In this document: positions 1-11,000 of the stretch, one piece after another
Layout: every line of letters begins with the position of its first letter
Position numbering within the stretch: position 1 is the stretch's first letter
NCBI RefSeq assembly: GCF_023100805.1
Contig: NZ_CP095855.1
Location: 4,443,001-4,507,000, forward strand
Length of the DNA stretch: 64,000 bases
Source of the DNA: Chitinophaga filiformis
Lineage (GTDB): Bacteria > Bacteroidota > Bacteroidia > Chitinophagales > Chitinophagaceae
Direction of reading: 5' to 3'
Notes under the pieces: generated by a model
Seen by the model: the letters and a program-made list of their open reading frames with translations, nothing else
Database searches by the model: none
Told to the model about the DNA's origin: nothing
Translations under genes and position numbers: made by a program

Positions 1-3000
1 CCTTTACTGAAACGGTATACACACAGGACAACACCGGCAGGATCAGCCGGCAGAGTGGCCTCGGACCTGTTTTCAGGATGGGAAGTAATCATGAAACGAG
101 ATATTACTATGGCGCTCCGGGCGATAATGACCTGGATGTGTTGTTTGGTACGGAGGCGGGCGACAAAAGCCATTACTTCAAAAATATGGTGCAGGACGCC
201 AATGGTCAATATGCCATTACCTACCTCGATATGTATGGCCGTACCGTGGCTACTGCTTTGGCTGGTACCCCGGATAGCGCCAGCCTGGATAATCTCTCCT
301 CCAACACCAGTTTCCCCGTAACAGATACTTTGTCAAGGGTGAACAGCAACGTGATCAAAGACCTGGTAATGGAGAATACCCAGAGCCAGCTGGTGGCGAT
401 AGATGGCGATTACCAGTTCAAATATTCCCTGGCGCCACCGGTATTACAAAAGAAAGATTGTAATAACAATACGGTATGTTATACTGCCCTCTATGATCTC
501 GAAATAAAGATCACAGATGATGCTTATAACCTCCGCCTGGGTGGAAAAGCTTTCGACACCATCATCCGCAATTATACCGGAACGATCGTGCCTGATTGCA
601 ATACGCCCCAACCTTTGCAGGTGGCATTCACCTTACGTCTGCCCAGAGGCAACTACCAGATCACGAAGCGCCTGACCGTTAACAGGGAGGCTATGGCCTA
701 CTACAGGGACAGTGTCTTTATGAAGAAGAATCTCTGTACTACCCTGGAACAGTTTGTACAGCAACAGCGCGATTTCCTCGCCAATACACAATGTATTCCT
801 AACTGTGCTGCCTGCCAGGACAGTATCGGCACATGGGATAATTTCCGTAACAGGTACATGACCGCGGGCGGTATTGCTACGGCCGATAGTGCCACTTACA
901 GGGGAGAAGCACAGGCTGCATATGCAGAGGCGGTAGCTGCCTGTGAAGCTTTGTGTGAGAAAACAACGGAATCAACCGATGTAAAGGCAGCACTGCTCCT
1001 GGACGTATCTGCGCCTTCCGGTCAATATGCCGACGCTGAAGATACATTGAATGTATATTCCATTTTTTATCAGCCGGACGAGAATACGCTGCCGCCTTAT
1101 AAACGCGATACCGTTACTTACCTGGATGAAGCAGGCAGGCCTGATCTGGCATATGACGAATTAAGCAATGCATATGTGATCCCCCAGCGTCTGAGACCTG
1201 AGCAGTTCGCTGCAAAGTTTAAAGCATCGTGGGCTCCGGCATTACTGAAGTTCCACCCCGAATATTGCAAGTGGCTGGAATTCCAGAAGCACCAGGCAAG
1301 TTATGTATGGGACAGGGACTTCGAAAAGACAGATACCTATACAGAAGCGAAAGCCAAAGGGTATCTGAACCCGACAGGCAATAACAGCTTCCCTTATCCG
1401 ATAGTAGCCGCTAACAAAGATCCTTTGTCGCTGGAAAGCGCGGAGATGCTCAATGCGCTCCAGGCGAAGCTGACCAACTACAACGGCGGTTCCGGCAGCC
1501 AGATACTGACCATGTGGAGCACCGCAACTGCTACCCTAAAATGTGAAGGCACTAATACGTCCTGTATTACGTCTTATGCGGCGGCCACTGCGCCTTTCAA
1601 CGAGAGCGCATTGTGTACGGGCGATCTGGATATGGCATGGCGTAATTTCAGGCAGTTATACCTGTCTGCAAAGCGTACTATTATCGACAATAAGATAAAG
1701 AATGCTGCTTGTCCCTCAGGTGTGTCTAACCCTACATCCGCAGCACTGCTGGCTGCCGGTAAACAGCTTAATTTCAACAATGCAACAGACGCCCTGGGGC
1801 AAAATGGGCTCGGCTATCTCAATAATGGTCAATCAGGACCAGCGTCAGATTCCGCTAATAATGCGGTGAAGCGGCATTATGAAGATAACTGTAATGCTTA
1901 TGCAAAAGCATGGGTGAAACAGCTGGCGCCATGTAAGTATACCCAGGCCATGCTGAGTATCCTCATCCCGAGATTGGTGGAAGTCTGTAAGGAAGGATCG
2001 GATGTTTCTCACCCGATGGGATCCAGCTCTGTAAGGCCGGGCAGCACTTATACCTATAGGAGCTTCCAGCAGGTGCTGGAGGAATTCAATGCACAACAGG
2101 GCATTTCCAACGGTGTGGATTGTAATGGATACCTGATCACAGCACCCGCGCCTTATGACAAGCAGGTGGCATACGGCAACAAGCCGGTATATTCCAAACC
2201 CGATACCTGCGAGTGTCGCAAGCTGAATAACCTGCGGGCTGAATATCTCCAGTATGGTAAAACCACAGATGGCAGTTTCGCTGGGTACCTGGCGCGTACA
2301 AGGCAGATCAACATGTCGGATGCCGACCTCACGCAATTGCTGAACGCATGTAATACTACCAGCAGCTGTACTTACTTCACAAAGATCATCAGTCTGCCGC
2401 CGGCATTGCAATGTAATACCGGCGAGATATGTGTGCCATGCAGTGTGGTGAATAATGCGTATAACAGATTTACGGATAAGTTCCCGGGCATCACACCGAC
2501 GATAGAAGAAGCGGATACACTGCAGCGGAAGCGGAATACCCTGTTTGCCAATTACATGAACAATGAACTGGGCTTCAGTAAACAGGCATGGGAGTACCTG
2601 AAGTTCCGTGCTGATTGCCCGGCGCCGCCGCAACCATCAGCTACTTGTACAACGATTACTAATATCAGGAACAACTTCCTGAGCCTGTATCCTGTTACAC
2701 TGGGGGATTCTGTTACGGTTGACAAGACGGCTCCGACCCTCAGGATCACACACCTGCTGAGCACCAGGACTACGGCCTATGCTTCATCAGTGACCCTGGG
2801 AGCATCGGTATGGACGAACAACGGTGTATGGTTTACTTTCAGGGACAATATTGTATTCAATTTTGCCAGAATTGCGAGAGGCGCCAATATCACTTATGCA
2901 GACATGAACCTGTTTGCAAAACCCGCCTCTGCTGGTGGTGAGCTGGTCTGTGGTTCCTTATCGCATTACGCTGCTAATCCGGGAACCATTAGTTTGTTGT

Positions 3001-6000
3001 TTTCCCGTTCGCTGGGACCTGTAGTAGCCAATGTCACGACATGGGCGGGGCAACCAGGAACGGTAGCAGCCAATACGCTCACCATACCTCCGATCACGAG
3101 TACGCAGAGTAGCGCCAACTATTTGAACCAGGTCTGCACGAACCTCGTGAGGGATATGTATACCGCTTCCCGTAGTGGTACTGATTTTGGGTTAATAATG
3201 AGACTGAGTTCGGAGCCTGCAACCACGCGTAACGGATTTGTGTTCTGGTCAAATTCCACCACCAATGCCAACGCCATACCACCATTCCTGAATGTTAGAT
3301 ACAGGGCGCACAGATGTAATGAGTTTGAAGTTTACTTCAATGAGAATTACGGGCAGGGCACGAATTACACCATGCCCCAGATAGATAGTTTCTATCTGGC
3401 AAATTGTGGAAATGTTTCAGGTGTGTGTGGCAGTACGCCACCTGCGACGCCGACGCCGGTATATGATGGGCCCTTATTATGCGGAAAATCAACGCCTGTA
3501 TTCCCGCCTACGGATGTGAATACGGTAAATAACTGTTCTGATACCGCTTTCTTCTCTGTCAGCAAAGGAACAGAGTTATACAATGCTTACCGCGATTCCC
3601 TGCTGGGCAGTTTCGGACAGGACTATATCAATACAGGACTGCTGGCGGCGAACAGGGAAGTATTTACAGTAAGTTATACCACCAGTGAGTATCACTATAC
3701 CTTGTTCTATTACGACCAGGCGGGCAACCTGGTGAAAACCGTACCTCCTGCTGGTGTCGTAATAGACAGGTCTGCGGCCTGGGTGAATAGTGTGAAGGCT
3801 GCCAGAGCGGCCGGACAGGTGAAAGTACCGGCGCATCAGAAAGTTACCCAGTACAGGTACAATACGCTGAACCAGATAGTGGAACAGCAAACGCCGGATG
3901 GAGGGATCAGTAAGTTCTGGTACGACAAGCTGGGAAGACCGGTATTATCACAGAACGCCCAGCAGCGGGTAACGCGCGACTACAATTATACATTTTATGA
4001 TGGACTGGGACGGGTAATGGAAATCGGCCAGTTGAGGAGCAATACCATCGTGAACGACAACCTCACCCGCAACCCGACCACCCTCCAGCATTTTTATTCA
4101 AGTGCCCGTGCCACCTGTGTACAGATCACACGTACCACCTTTGATATTCCTTATGCGCCTTTATCACAACTGGTCCTGTCTGCCCGCAATCTGCGTAACA
4201 GGATAGCATGGACCGCGGCATATGACAATGCGACTACCCTGGGCGCCGGCAACTATACAGCTGCGACTTTCTATAGTTACGATGTACATGGTAATGTAGA
4301 TACGCTACTACAGGACTATAAGAAAGGCGGCATGGCCGATGCCGGGAACAGGTTTAAGAAGATTGTTTATAAGTATGACCTGATCAGCGGCAATGTGAAA
4401 CAGGTGGCTTATCAGCCTTCCCAGGCAGATGCGTTTTATCATCGTTACACCTATGATGCAGAGAACAGGCTCATAAACGTGGAGACCAGCAAAGACAGCG
4501 TGTACTGGGAGAACGATGCCTATTATCAATATTACAGGCATGGCGCACTGGCAAGGCTTGTACTGGGGCAACAGCAGGTGCAGGGACTGGATTATGCTTA
4601 CACATTGCAGGGCTGGCTGAAGGGTGTGAATTCAACTTCGATCGGTGGCAGTACGGATATGGGCCAGGATGGTACAGCGGGTAGCCCTGTGGCAAGAGAT
4701 GCGGTTGGTTATGGTCTGTACTATTATGGTATCAGGGACTATAACCCGATTGGTAGCCAGGCGCCCTTTGCACCGATTGAGGGCACTGGCTTTAAGTCAC
4801 TCTTCAATGGCAATATTGCAGCAGGTAGTCAGCATATCCCTGCTTTGGGTGAGTCTTTATTATCGGTCTACAGCTATGACCTGTTGAATCGTCTCAAAGG
4901 GACACAGGCCATCCGCGGATTAAATACAACAACCAATAAATGGACCCCTGTAGCGATCCAGGATTTCAAAGAAGGTATTACATATGATGAAGACGGCAAT
5001 ATCCTGACCTATAGCCGCAACGGCAACAGCACATTTGCCGGTAAACCGCTGGCAATGGACAATCTTACCTATACCTACAAGGCAGGTAAGAACCAGCTCG
5101 ATTTTGTGGCAGATACAGTAGGTACAGGCAGGTACGATGATGATATTGATAATCAGACGGCAGGCAATTTCGCTTACGACAGTACAGGTAACCTGATAAA
5201 AGATAATGCGGGTGGTATTACCAGCGTTGTCTGGACAGTTGACGGCAAGATAGCCTCCATTACAAAGAGCGATGGGACGGTAGTTACTTACACTTATGAT
5301 GCATCCGGAAACCGTATCAGCCAGACAGTGAACGGTGTACAGACCTGGTATGTACGGGATGCAGCCGGCAATACGATCAGCACCTATATTAAAGGGAATA
5401 GCAACGTCAATGGCGGGAATCTTACCCAGACAGAAGTGTATCTGTACGGTCTTGGTCGCCTGGGTGTGAGCGCATTTAACAGGGACCTGCAAAATGTTGC
5501 CCTGCCTGACCTGACAAATATGTCCGGACTGGGCGCCGGAATTGCCGGCAACTTTACGAGAGGAAGCAAGTCCTTCGAGATAAGCAACTTTCATGGCAAT
5601 GTGCTGGCAACGGTATCTGATAAGAAACGTGGCGTGTCGAACGACAGCGCTACGATCAGCTATTTCATGCCGGATGTGCTTTCAACGCAGGAATACTACT
5701 CTTTCGGTATGAAGATGGCCGGCAGGGGGACCGGCAATAATGACTACCGCTTTGGATTTAACGGACAGGAGAAATCGATCGGGGTCGGCACTAATAATTA
5801 TACCGCTCAGTACTGGGAGTATGACAGCAGATTAGGTCGCAGGTGGAATATGGACCCTGTTGTTAATCCGGGTGAAAGTCCTTATGCTACTTTCGCCAAT
5901 AGCCCCATTCTTGTGAGCGACACGAAGGGAAATTGCCCGGATGGGAAATGTGGCGATAAAGAGAAGGTGGCAGCATATGAAGTGGTCAAAAAACATTTTG

Positions 6001-6794
6001 ACCCCAAGAAAAACCGTAAGGACATTTCTGCTGAGCTGAAGCAGTCGGCCCTGGAATGGTTCTTAAAAGAGTATACGAGCGGTGGATATCCGAAGGATAC
6101 GAAAGTAGGAGACTATGCGCATTTCGAGAAACTGGTGCTTGATACCTGGACCGGCGCTTTTGCTTCTTCCTTTTTCTCAAGATTTGAGTCGAACGATAAG
6201 CTCATTCAGGGTATGTCCACCTCATCGGGTAAGGCATTTGCTATTCAGTATCTATTGGGGAAGGATTGGAGCGATTTGCAGGTGTTTGGTAATGTGATGG
6301 TGCCGCAGATCATGGATTTCTTTACTGGTGCTGCTGTGGGCAGTAATCCCGGTTTTAATACACCACAAAAGCTACCGTCAAGAGCAGGTATTAATATCGG
6401 CTTCAGCGAAACGCTTTTCAGTGACATTCCGAAGGGAGCAGGCGCATTGTTAGGGAAGCGGGGAGAAGAATTAACAGAAGTCATGATCCGCCATGCATAT
6501 CCGAATGCAACTATCGGAAAACAAGTGTATTTTTATTTTTCGAAGACGAACTACGCTAAACTGGATTTTGTTGTTGTCAATGAAGGGAAGGTGGTTGCCA
6601 TCTGGGAAAGTAAGGTCAATGGAAGCGTGTTGTCGGGGCCACAGCAATTGCTGTTCATTGAAAAGCAGGCCGGGGCCTTTGGTGGTAAAGCTGCCAAAGA
6701 AGTAGGTATCGCCGGTCAAAGTGCAGAGGGGGCATTGCTGCGTGAGGTAAGGTATGAATCAGGTACGGGAGCTGCAACAATCATTTCGCATTAA
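1..6794 (+). CDS. RHS-repeat toxin-like protein, 5' end missing (RHS1), with PD-(D/E)XK nuclease-like tip
   Basis: The gene runs in from the left edge; the open frame starts at base 3 and matches its paralogue at 17223-25187 from the first codon, so the ATG at 78 is internal. Order of parts: a cysteine-rich region (about 100-2640, including CIPNCAACQDS), a DNRLRE-like beta module (about 2740-3325, with a W-x-x-Q-P motif and NGFVFW), YD/RHS repeats (about 3690-5400, e.g. YRYNTLNQIVEQQTPDGG) and an RHS core ending near EYDSRLGRRWNMDP. From about 5931 the sequence no longer resembles the paralogue. This 287-aa tip carries E at 6465-6470, D at 6564 (KLDFVVV), E-x-K at 6606-6614 (WESK) and then GPQQ, the order expected of a PD-(D/E)XK nuclease. 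The family is known for C-terminal toxins sheltered by an RHS shell. That this tip cuts nucleic acid is inferred. The next gene, 2 bp on, is the likely immunity gene. Confidence 0.9.
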   Translation, partial: FTETVYTQDNTGRISRQSGLGPVFRMGSNHETRYYYGAPGDNDLDVLFGTEAGDKSHYFKNMVQDANGQYAITYLDMYGRTVATALAGTPDSASLDNLSSNTSFPVTDTLSRVNSNVIKDLVMENTQSQLVAIDGDYQFKYSLAPPVLQKKDCNNNTVCYTALYDLEIKITDDAYNLRLGGKAFDTIIRNYTGTIVPDCNTPQPLQVAFTLRLPRGNYQITKRLTVNREAMAYYRDSVFMKKNLCTTLEQFVQQQRDFLANTQCIPNCAACQDSIGTWDNFRNRYMTAGGIATADSATYRGEAQAAYAEAVAACEALCEKTTESTDVKAALLLDVSAPSGQYADAEDTLNVYSIFYQPDENTLPPYKRDTVTYLDEAGRPDLAYDELSNAYVIPQRLRPEQFAAKFKASWAPALLKFHPEYCKWLEFQKHQASYVWDRDFEKTDTYTEAKAKGYLNPTGNNSFPYPIVAANKDPLSLESAEMLNALQAKLTNYNGGSGSQILTMWSTATATLKCEGTNTSCITSYAAATAPFNESALCTGDLDMAWRNFRQLYLSAKRTIIDNKIKNAACPSGVSNPTSAALLAAGKQLNFNNATDALGQNGLGYLNNGQSGPASDSANNAVKRHYEDNCNAYAKAWVKQLAPCKYTQAMLSILIPRLVEVCKEGSDVSHPMGSSSVRPGSTYTYRSFQQVLEEFNAQQGISNGVDCNGYLITAPAPYDKQVAYGNKPVYSKPDTCECRKLNNLRAEYLQYGKTTDGSFAGYLARTRQINMSDADLTQLLNACNTTSSCTYFTKIISLPPALQCNTGEICVPCSVVNNAYNRFTDKFPGITPTIEEADTLQRKRNTLFANYMNNELGFSKQAWEYLKFRADCPAPPQPSATCTTITNIRNNFLSLYPVTLGDSVTVDKTAPTLRITHLLSTRTTAYASSVTLGASVWTNNGVWFTFRDNIVFNFARIARGANITYADMNLFAKPASAGGELVCGSLSHYAANPGTISLLFSRSLGPVVANVTTWAGQPGTVAANTLTIPPITSTQSSANYLNQVCTNLVRDMYTASRSGTDFGLIMRLSSEPATTRNGFVFWSNSTTNANAIPPFLNVRYRAHRCNEFEVYFNENYGQGTNYTMPQIDSFYLANCGNVSGVCGSTPPATPTPVYDGPLLCGKSTPVFPPTDVNTVNNCSDTAFFSVSKGTELYNAYRDSLLGSFGQDYINTGLLAANREVFTVSYTTSEYHYTLFYYDQAGNLVKTVPPAGVVIDRSAAWVNSVKAARAAGQVKVPAHQKVTQYRYNTLNQIVEQQTPDGGISKFWYDKLGRPVLSQNAQQRVTRDYNYTFYDGLGRVMEIGQLRSNTIVNDNLTRNPTTLQHFYSSARATCVQITRTTFDIPYAPLSQLVLSARNLRNRIAWTAAYDNATTLGAGNYTAATFYSYDVHGNVDTLLQDYKKGGMADAGNRFKKIVYKYDLISGNVKQVAYQPSQADAFYHRYTYDAENRLINVETSKDSVYWENDAYYQYYRHGALARLVLGQQQVQGLDYAYTLQGWLKGVNSTSIGGSTDMGQDGTAGSPVARDAVGYGLYYYGIRDYNPIGSQAPFAPIEGTGFKSLFNGNIAAGSQHIPALGESLLSVYSYDLLNRLKGTQAIRGLNTTTNKWTPVAIQDFKEGITYDEDGNILTYSRNGNSTFAGKPLAMDNLTYTYKAGKNQLDFVADTVGTGRYDDDIDNQTAGNFAYDSTGNLIKDNAGGITSVVWTVDGKIASITKSDGTVVTYTYDASGNRISQTVNGVQTWYVRDAAGNTISTYIKGNSNVNGGNLTQTEVYLYGLGRLGVSAFNRDLQNVALPDLTNMSGLGAGIAGNFTRGSKSFEISNFHGNVLATVSDKKRGVSNDSATISYFMPDVLSTQEYYSFGMKMAGRGTGNNDYRFGFNGQEKSIGVGTNNYTAQYWEYDSRLGRRWNMDPVVNPGESPYATFANSPILVSDTKGNCPDGKCGDKEKVAAYEVVKKHFDPKKNRKDISAELKQSALEWFLKEYTSGGYPKDTKVGDYAHFEKLVLDTWTGAFASSFFSRFESNDKLIQGMSTSSGKAFAIQYLLGKDWSDLQVFGNVMVPQIMDFFTGAAVGSNPGFNTPQKLPSRAGINIGFSETLFSDIPKGAGALLGKRGEELTEVMIRHAYPNATIGKQVYFYFSKTNYAKLDFVVVNEGKVVAIWESKVNGSVLSGPQQLLFIEKQAGAFGGKAAKEVGIAGQSAEGALLREVRYESGTGAATIISH

Positions 6795-6796
6795 GT

Positions 6797-7492
6797 ATGA
6801 ATAAAAAGGAGATTATAAAATTACTACGTTCAAAAGTTGACAAAGAACTGAAGGCCCTTGGATTTGCATACAGGAGCAAGGAGGAGAGCTATGTAAAACA
6901 GGATAAAGAAACACAGCTGTTCTTTGAAATTTCCCTGCTCTTGCTGGACTATGCGGATTATGAGAGTGGTGCAATAGGGAAGTATGTGGAATTATATGTT
7001 AATGTGTATCACAAAGAGGTGTCTGAAATCTTACTGGAAACGTCTACACGTAGTTTTTTAGGGTCAATGTTTTATTTTAAAATAGTGGGGAACTTGTTGG
7101 CGGATATAACCTTGAATCCCAATATTGCTGATTATACCAAACGTAATAATTTCAATTATTTCAAATTGAATTTTCCGCCGGGAAAGGAATCGGATGTATC
7201 AGATGATATATCATCAAAGATGCTGTCTGTCGTTCATCAGCATATAATACCTTTTTTCAACACTGTCAATACATTGGAAAAGATCAGGAATATGCTGGAT
7301 CAAAGTTATGAGGCCACCCTGTCTGTTCATAATGTAAACAATGAAAGATTACTGGCCCTGGTTGTGCTGTTGCTGCAATGTAAAGATGATGCCATGTTGG
7401 AAAAGATACAGCGGATCAGAGCGCATTTCCTTTCTATTGATCATAGTACCGCATTAAGGGAACTTGATAATATTTTAAGTAAGTACCATTGA
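6797..7492 (+). CDS. putative immunity protein for the RHS1 tip
   Basis: A 231-aa soluble protein without signal peptide or membrane segments. Its ATG lies 2 bp after the stop of the RHS toxin gene, so the two are almost certainly co-transcribed. The N-terminus (KELKALGFAYRSKEESYVKQ followed by a hydrophobic beta strand) resembles DUF4304-type proteins, a group often found beside polymorphic toxins; that resemblance is from memory and only moderate. Codon use looks visibly more AT-rich than the RHS core, as is common for exchangeable tip/immunity pairs. A cytoplasmic immunity protein fits a nuclease toxin acting in the cytoplasm. The immunity role rests on position and size. A strong terminator follows 78 bp downstream. 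Confidence 0.75.
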   Translation: MNKKEIIKLLRSKVDKELKALGFAYRSKEESYVKQDKETQLFFEISLLLLDYADYESGAIGKYVELYVNVYHKEVSEILLETSTRSFLGSMFYFKIVGNLLADITLNPNIADYTKRNNFNYFKLNFPPGKESDVSDDISSKMLSVVHQHIIPFFNTVNTLEKIRNMLDQSYEATLSVHNVNNERLLALVVLLLQCKDDAMLEKIQRIRAHFLSIDHSTALRELDNILSKYH

Positions 7493-7569
7493 TGCCGTAT
7501 TGGGTGTATAAGTATCTGGAAGGTATTGTGTTAAGTAGATAATTGGCTATTGAATATTAGTTTGATGCC

Positions 7570-7610
7570 CGGGGCTGATCAACAATAATGATCAGCCCCG
7601 TTTTTTTTTT
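7570..7610 (+). terminator. strong intrinsic terminator after cassette 1
   Basis: A perfect 12-bp inverted repeat (7570-7581 with 7589-7600, core GGGGCTGATCA), 7-nt loop, then ten consecutive T (7601-7610). It closes the RHS1/immunity unit and separates it from cassette 2. Confidence 0.93.
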
Positions 7611-8066
7611 CAGCAGATGGCGGACCTCTTATCGCCAGCCAGGTCAAATCCGGTACGCTTGATAATTTTTCCCCAAATGTTTTGAAATCTACGGTATTGT
7701 GTGTACGTTTACAACCAAGACGAGTTTGCAACAAAACGAACAAAGAGGACAATAAGAGACACAGTACACGAGTAATGTTGCCCAACTACCATTAACAGTG
7801 AAGACGTAACCACTAATTGATGTTGTAACTGACAACACCAGTCTTTCGCGTAGCAAAAAACAAAAAAAACATCATAAAAAGCTATCAATGAAATCAGTTA
7901 TCCCTATCCATCAACGCCCGCCAGATAAGTGTATTGGTGACATGTTTACCGTACGGCTCATTTTGTAATACCAGGAGAATAAGCCTGAAGGCTACTATCA
8001 GACCTATACGATTCCTCTTCTCCGGAGGAACAGGAACGCTATTTCCTATACTAAAATATACATTCA
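7611..8066 (+). promoter_or_regulatory. leader/promoter region of cassette 2
   Basis: No convincing gene is seen here. TTTG at 7681-7684, a 19-nt spacer and TACGTTTA at 7704-7711 fit the Bacteroidota pattern TTTG-N19-TAnnTTTG with one mismatch. This would place transcription start near 7718 and leave a 5' leader of about 350 nt before the ATG at 8067. The stretch is AT-rich with A-runs near 7855-7880. The promoter is a pattern match only. Confidence 0.4.
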
Positions 8067-11000
8067 ATGATACTGGAGATTGTTGCCAGACATAAGAGAG
8101 CGTTTGCCGTCATAATGCTGACGCTCCTTTATTGTGATGCAGTATTGCCCGCTTATGTATTTGCTTCGGCGCGGGCAGATAGTCGTAATTATACGGGGCG
8201 AAGACCTGTCGTGATACCTGTTAAGGAAGCCGGTAGTATGGCGAATACTTCGAGGTCAGGCCCTGTTAAAGCCGGGGCAGCGCCTTCCTTAAAAGCGAAA
8301 GCGGAGGCTGCTGCTGGCGGCCCCGGTCAGCCGGAGAGCCAGGCATTCCACTCTGTGAACAGCAACAATATGGTTGACCTGTTCACGGGCGATTTTTCCT
8401 ACAACATTCCCCTGATGGACGTAGGTGGCTATCCGCTGGCGATCGGCTATAATAGCGGTATCTCCATGGACCAGGAAGCCAGTTGGGTAGGGCTGGGGTG
8501 GAATATTAACCCCGGGGCCATTACCCGTAATATGCGTGGCCTGCCGGACGATTTTAACGGCAGGGATACCATTCAGAAAGTGGTATCAGTAAAAGAGAAC
8601 CGTACAGTAGGCGTAACAGTGGGAGCCGATGTGGAGATCACCGGTTTAAGCGAGTATGCGCAGTTCGGCGCTGGCGCCAGCCTGGGTATTTTACATAACT
8701 CATATAAGGGTATTGGCCTGGAAACCAGTGTGAATACCAGTATCAGCGCTGGGTCCAGCAGCATGGGATGGTTTACGACCGGCTTGTCCGTCACCAACAG
8801 TTCACAGGAAGGACTAACCATCGGCAGATCACTGGCATATAAGTTTGCCGATGAACAGGCAAGGCAGAAAGGTGGCCTGGGGGGAAGTGTATCTACAGGA
8901 TGGTCTTACAATTCCAGGGAAGGCTTAAAGGCACTCACCTTTTCCGCTGGTTTGCGGCAATACACCATGGACTACCTGAACAGGCCCGCTGTACAGAGTG
9001 CCGGTATTTCTTCTTATATCTCTTTTGCTCATCCGGCTTTCACACCTGCCATCAATATGCCGGTTACCAATACGATGTATAATTATACCGCAAAGGTTGG
9101 CTGGGAAGCACAGGTGGTACACCCCAGTGTGTTTGTGAGCGGGTATGTATCCAAACAACGCATCGCACCGGAAGATAAACGCAGCGCCCTGCCGGCATAT
9201 GGTTATCTCAATTACCATAGCGCTAACGGCAATGAAGGCGCTTTGCTGGATTATAACAGGGAAAAGGAAATCGCTTACCGGGAAAAACCTGCCGTTCCCA
9301 ATATTGCAGTACCTTCTTATACATATGACGTATTCTCCATCACCGGAGAAGGTACAGGAGGCATGTTCCGTGCGTATCGCGGGGATATTGGATTTATATA
9401 CGATCATGCAGTAAAGACGCGCGACAATTCTTCCCGTGGTAGTGTAGATATTGGTTTGGGTAGCCTGGCGCATGCGGGTGTGGACCTCGGTATCACCAGG
9501 GCCTATTCACAGAGCGGTCCCTGGATAGAGCAGAACCCCTTGGCTACCACCATTGCCTTCAGGAAACCGGACAAACTGTTCGAAAGCGTTTATTTCAGGA
9601 ACCCGGGAGAGAAGACGATCAATACCAGGGCATTCTATGACGCTGTTGGCGGCGAGGATGTGGTATCGGTAGACCTCTATCAGTCGGGTAACAGTAGTGC
9701 TGTGATACAGACTGCCAACAGGTTGAATGTTTACAAGAACAAACGCTTCGTGGGCAATAAATCCTTATCCTCAGCAAATGTATATAAAACTGAAAGAGAC
9801 AAACGGGGACAGGTTATTTCTTACCTGACCGCAGCAGAAGCCAGTGTAGCCGGTTTGTCAAGATATATAGACAACTATACCCGCAATGTATATAGTATTG
9901 GTAATTGTGGCAATACCTTCCCCGATGATGTGAATGGTAATGGTGCAGGACTGAGAGGAGAGTATTTCAGGGGAAGAAAATTCGAAACAAAACTCTTTGA
10001 GAGAACCGATGCCACGATCAACTTCAATAATAAAGACGAGATCAATCAGAACCTGCCTTCCGGCGCTGCCAGGCTGGATAACGATTTCTCGGTACGCTGG
10101 ACGGGAAGAATAAAAGTGCCTTCCACGGGCCCTTATCGTTTCAGTACCAACAGCGATGACGGTGTAAGGGTATATCTCAATGATACCCTGATCATTGACC
10201 GCTGGAATGACCATGCTAATATGAAAGATACTGCCTGGGTCAATCTTGTGGCAGATCAGTTATATAATATCAGGACGGAGTATTACCAGGCGCGCGGTGG
10301 TGTGATCATGAAACTGCAATGGCGGCCATTAGCCGCTGCGGAAGTGGTGATTCCGACCGCAAGTCTTTACCTGATGCCTGATAAAGATACTTTCGTGGTA
10401 GGTAATAATCTGTCGAAAGAAAAACGTGTGAACGATTTCCGTAAGGCTGATCATATCTCCGAAATAGATGTCCTGAATACGGACGGCCGCCGCTATGTAT
10501 ATGGTATTCCTGTGTACAACCTGAAGCAGCGTGACCTCACGTTTTCCGTGGCCGCCGGTACAGGAAGAAGGGCGGAAGGATTGGTGAAATACACGCCCGG
10601 TCTTGATAATACCGTGAACAATAACAAGGGGAACGATAATTATTTCGACAGTGAGGAGATGCCGGCTTATGCGCATACATTCCTGCTGACAGGTATCTTG
10701 TCGCCCGACTATACCGACCTGACCGGGGACGGTATTTCCGATGATGATCCGGGGAATGCCATCAGGTTTAACTATACCAAGGTAGCAGGTATTAAGAACC
10801 CTTATAAATGGAGATCGCCGGCAAATGACAGTGCCAGTTACAGTGAAGGTTTACTTACCGACAACAGGGACGATAAAGGCAGTTATGTGGCGGGCGATAA
10901 AGAGCTGTGGTACCTGCACTCTATTGAGTCAAAGAACATGATCGCTACTTTTAAACTGAGCGACAGGGATGACCTTTTTGCTATTACGGAAGATGGCGCC

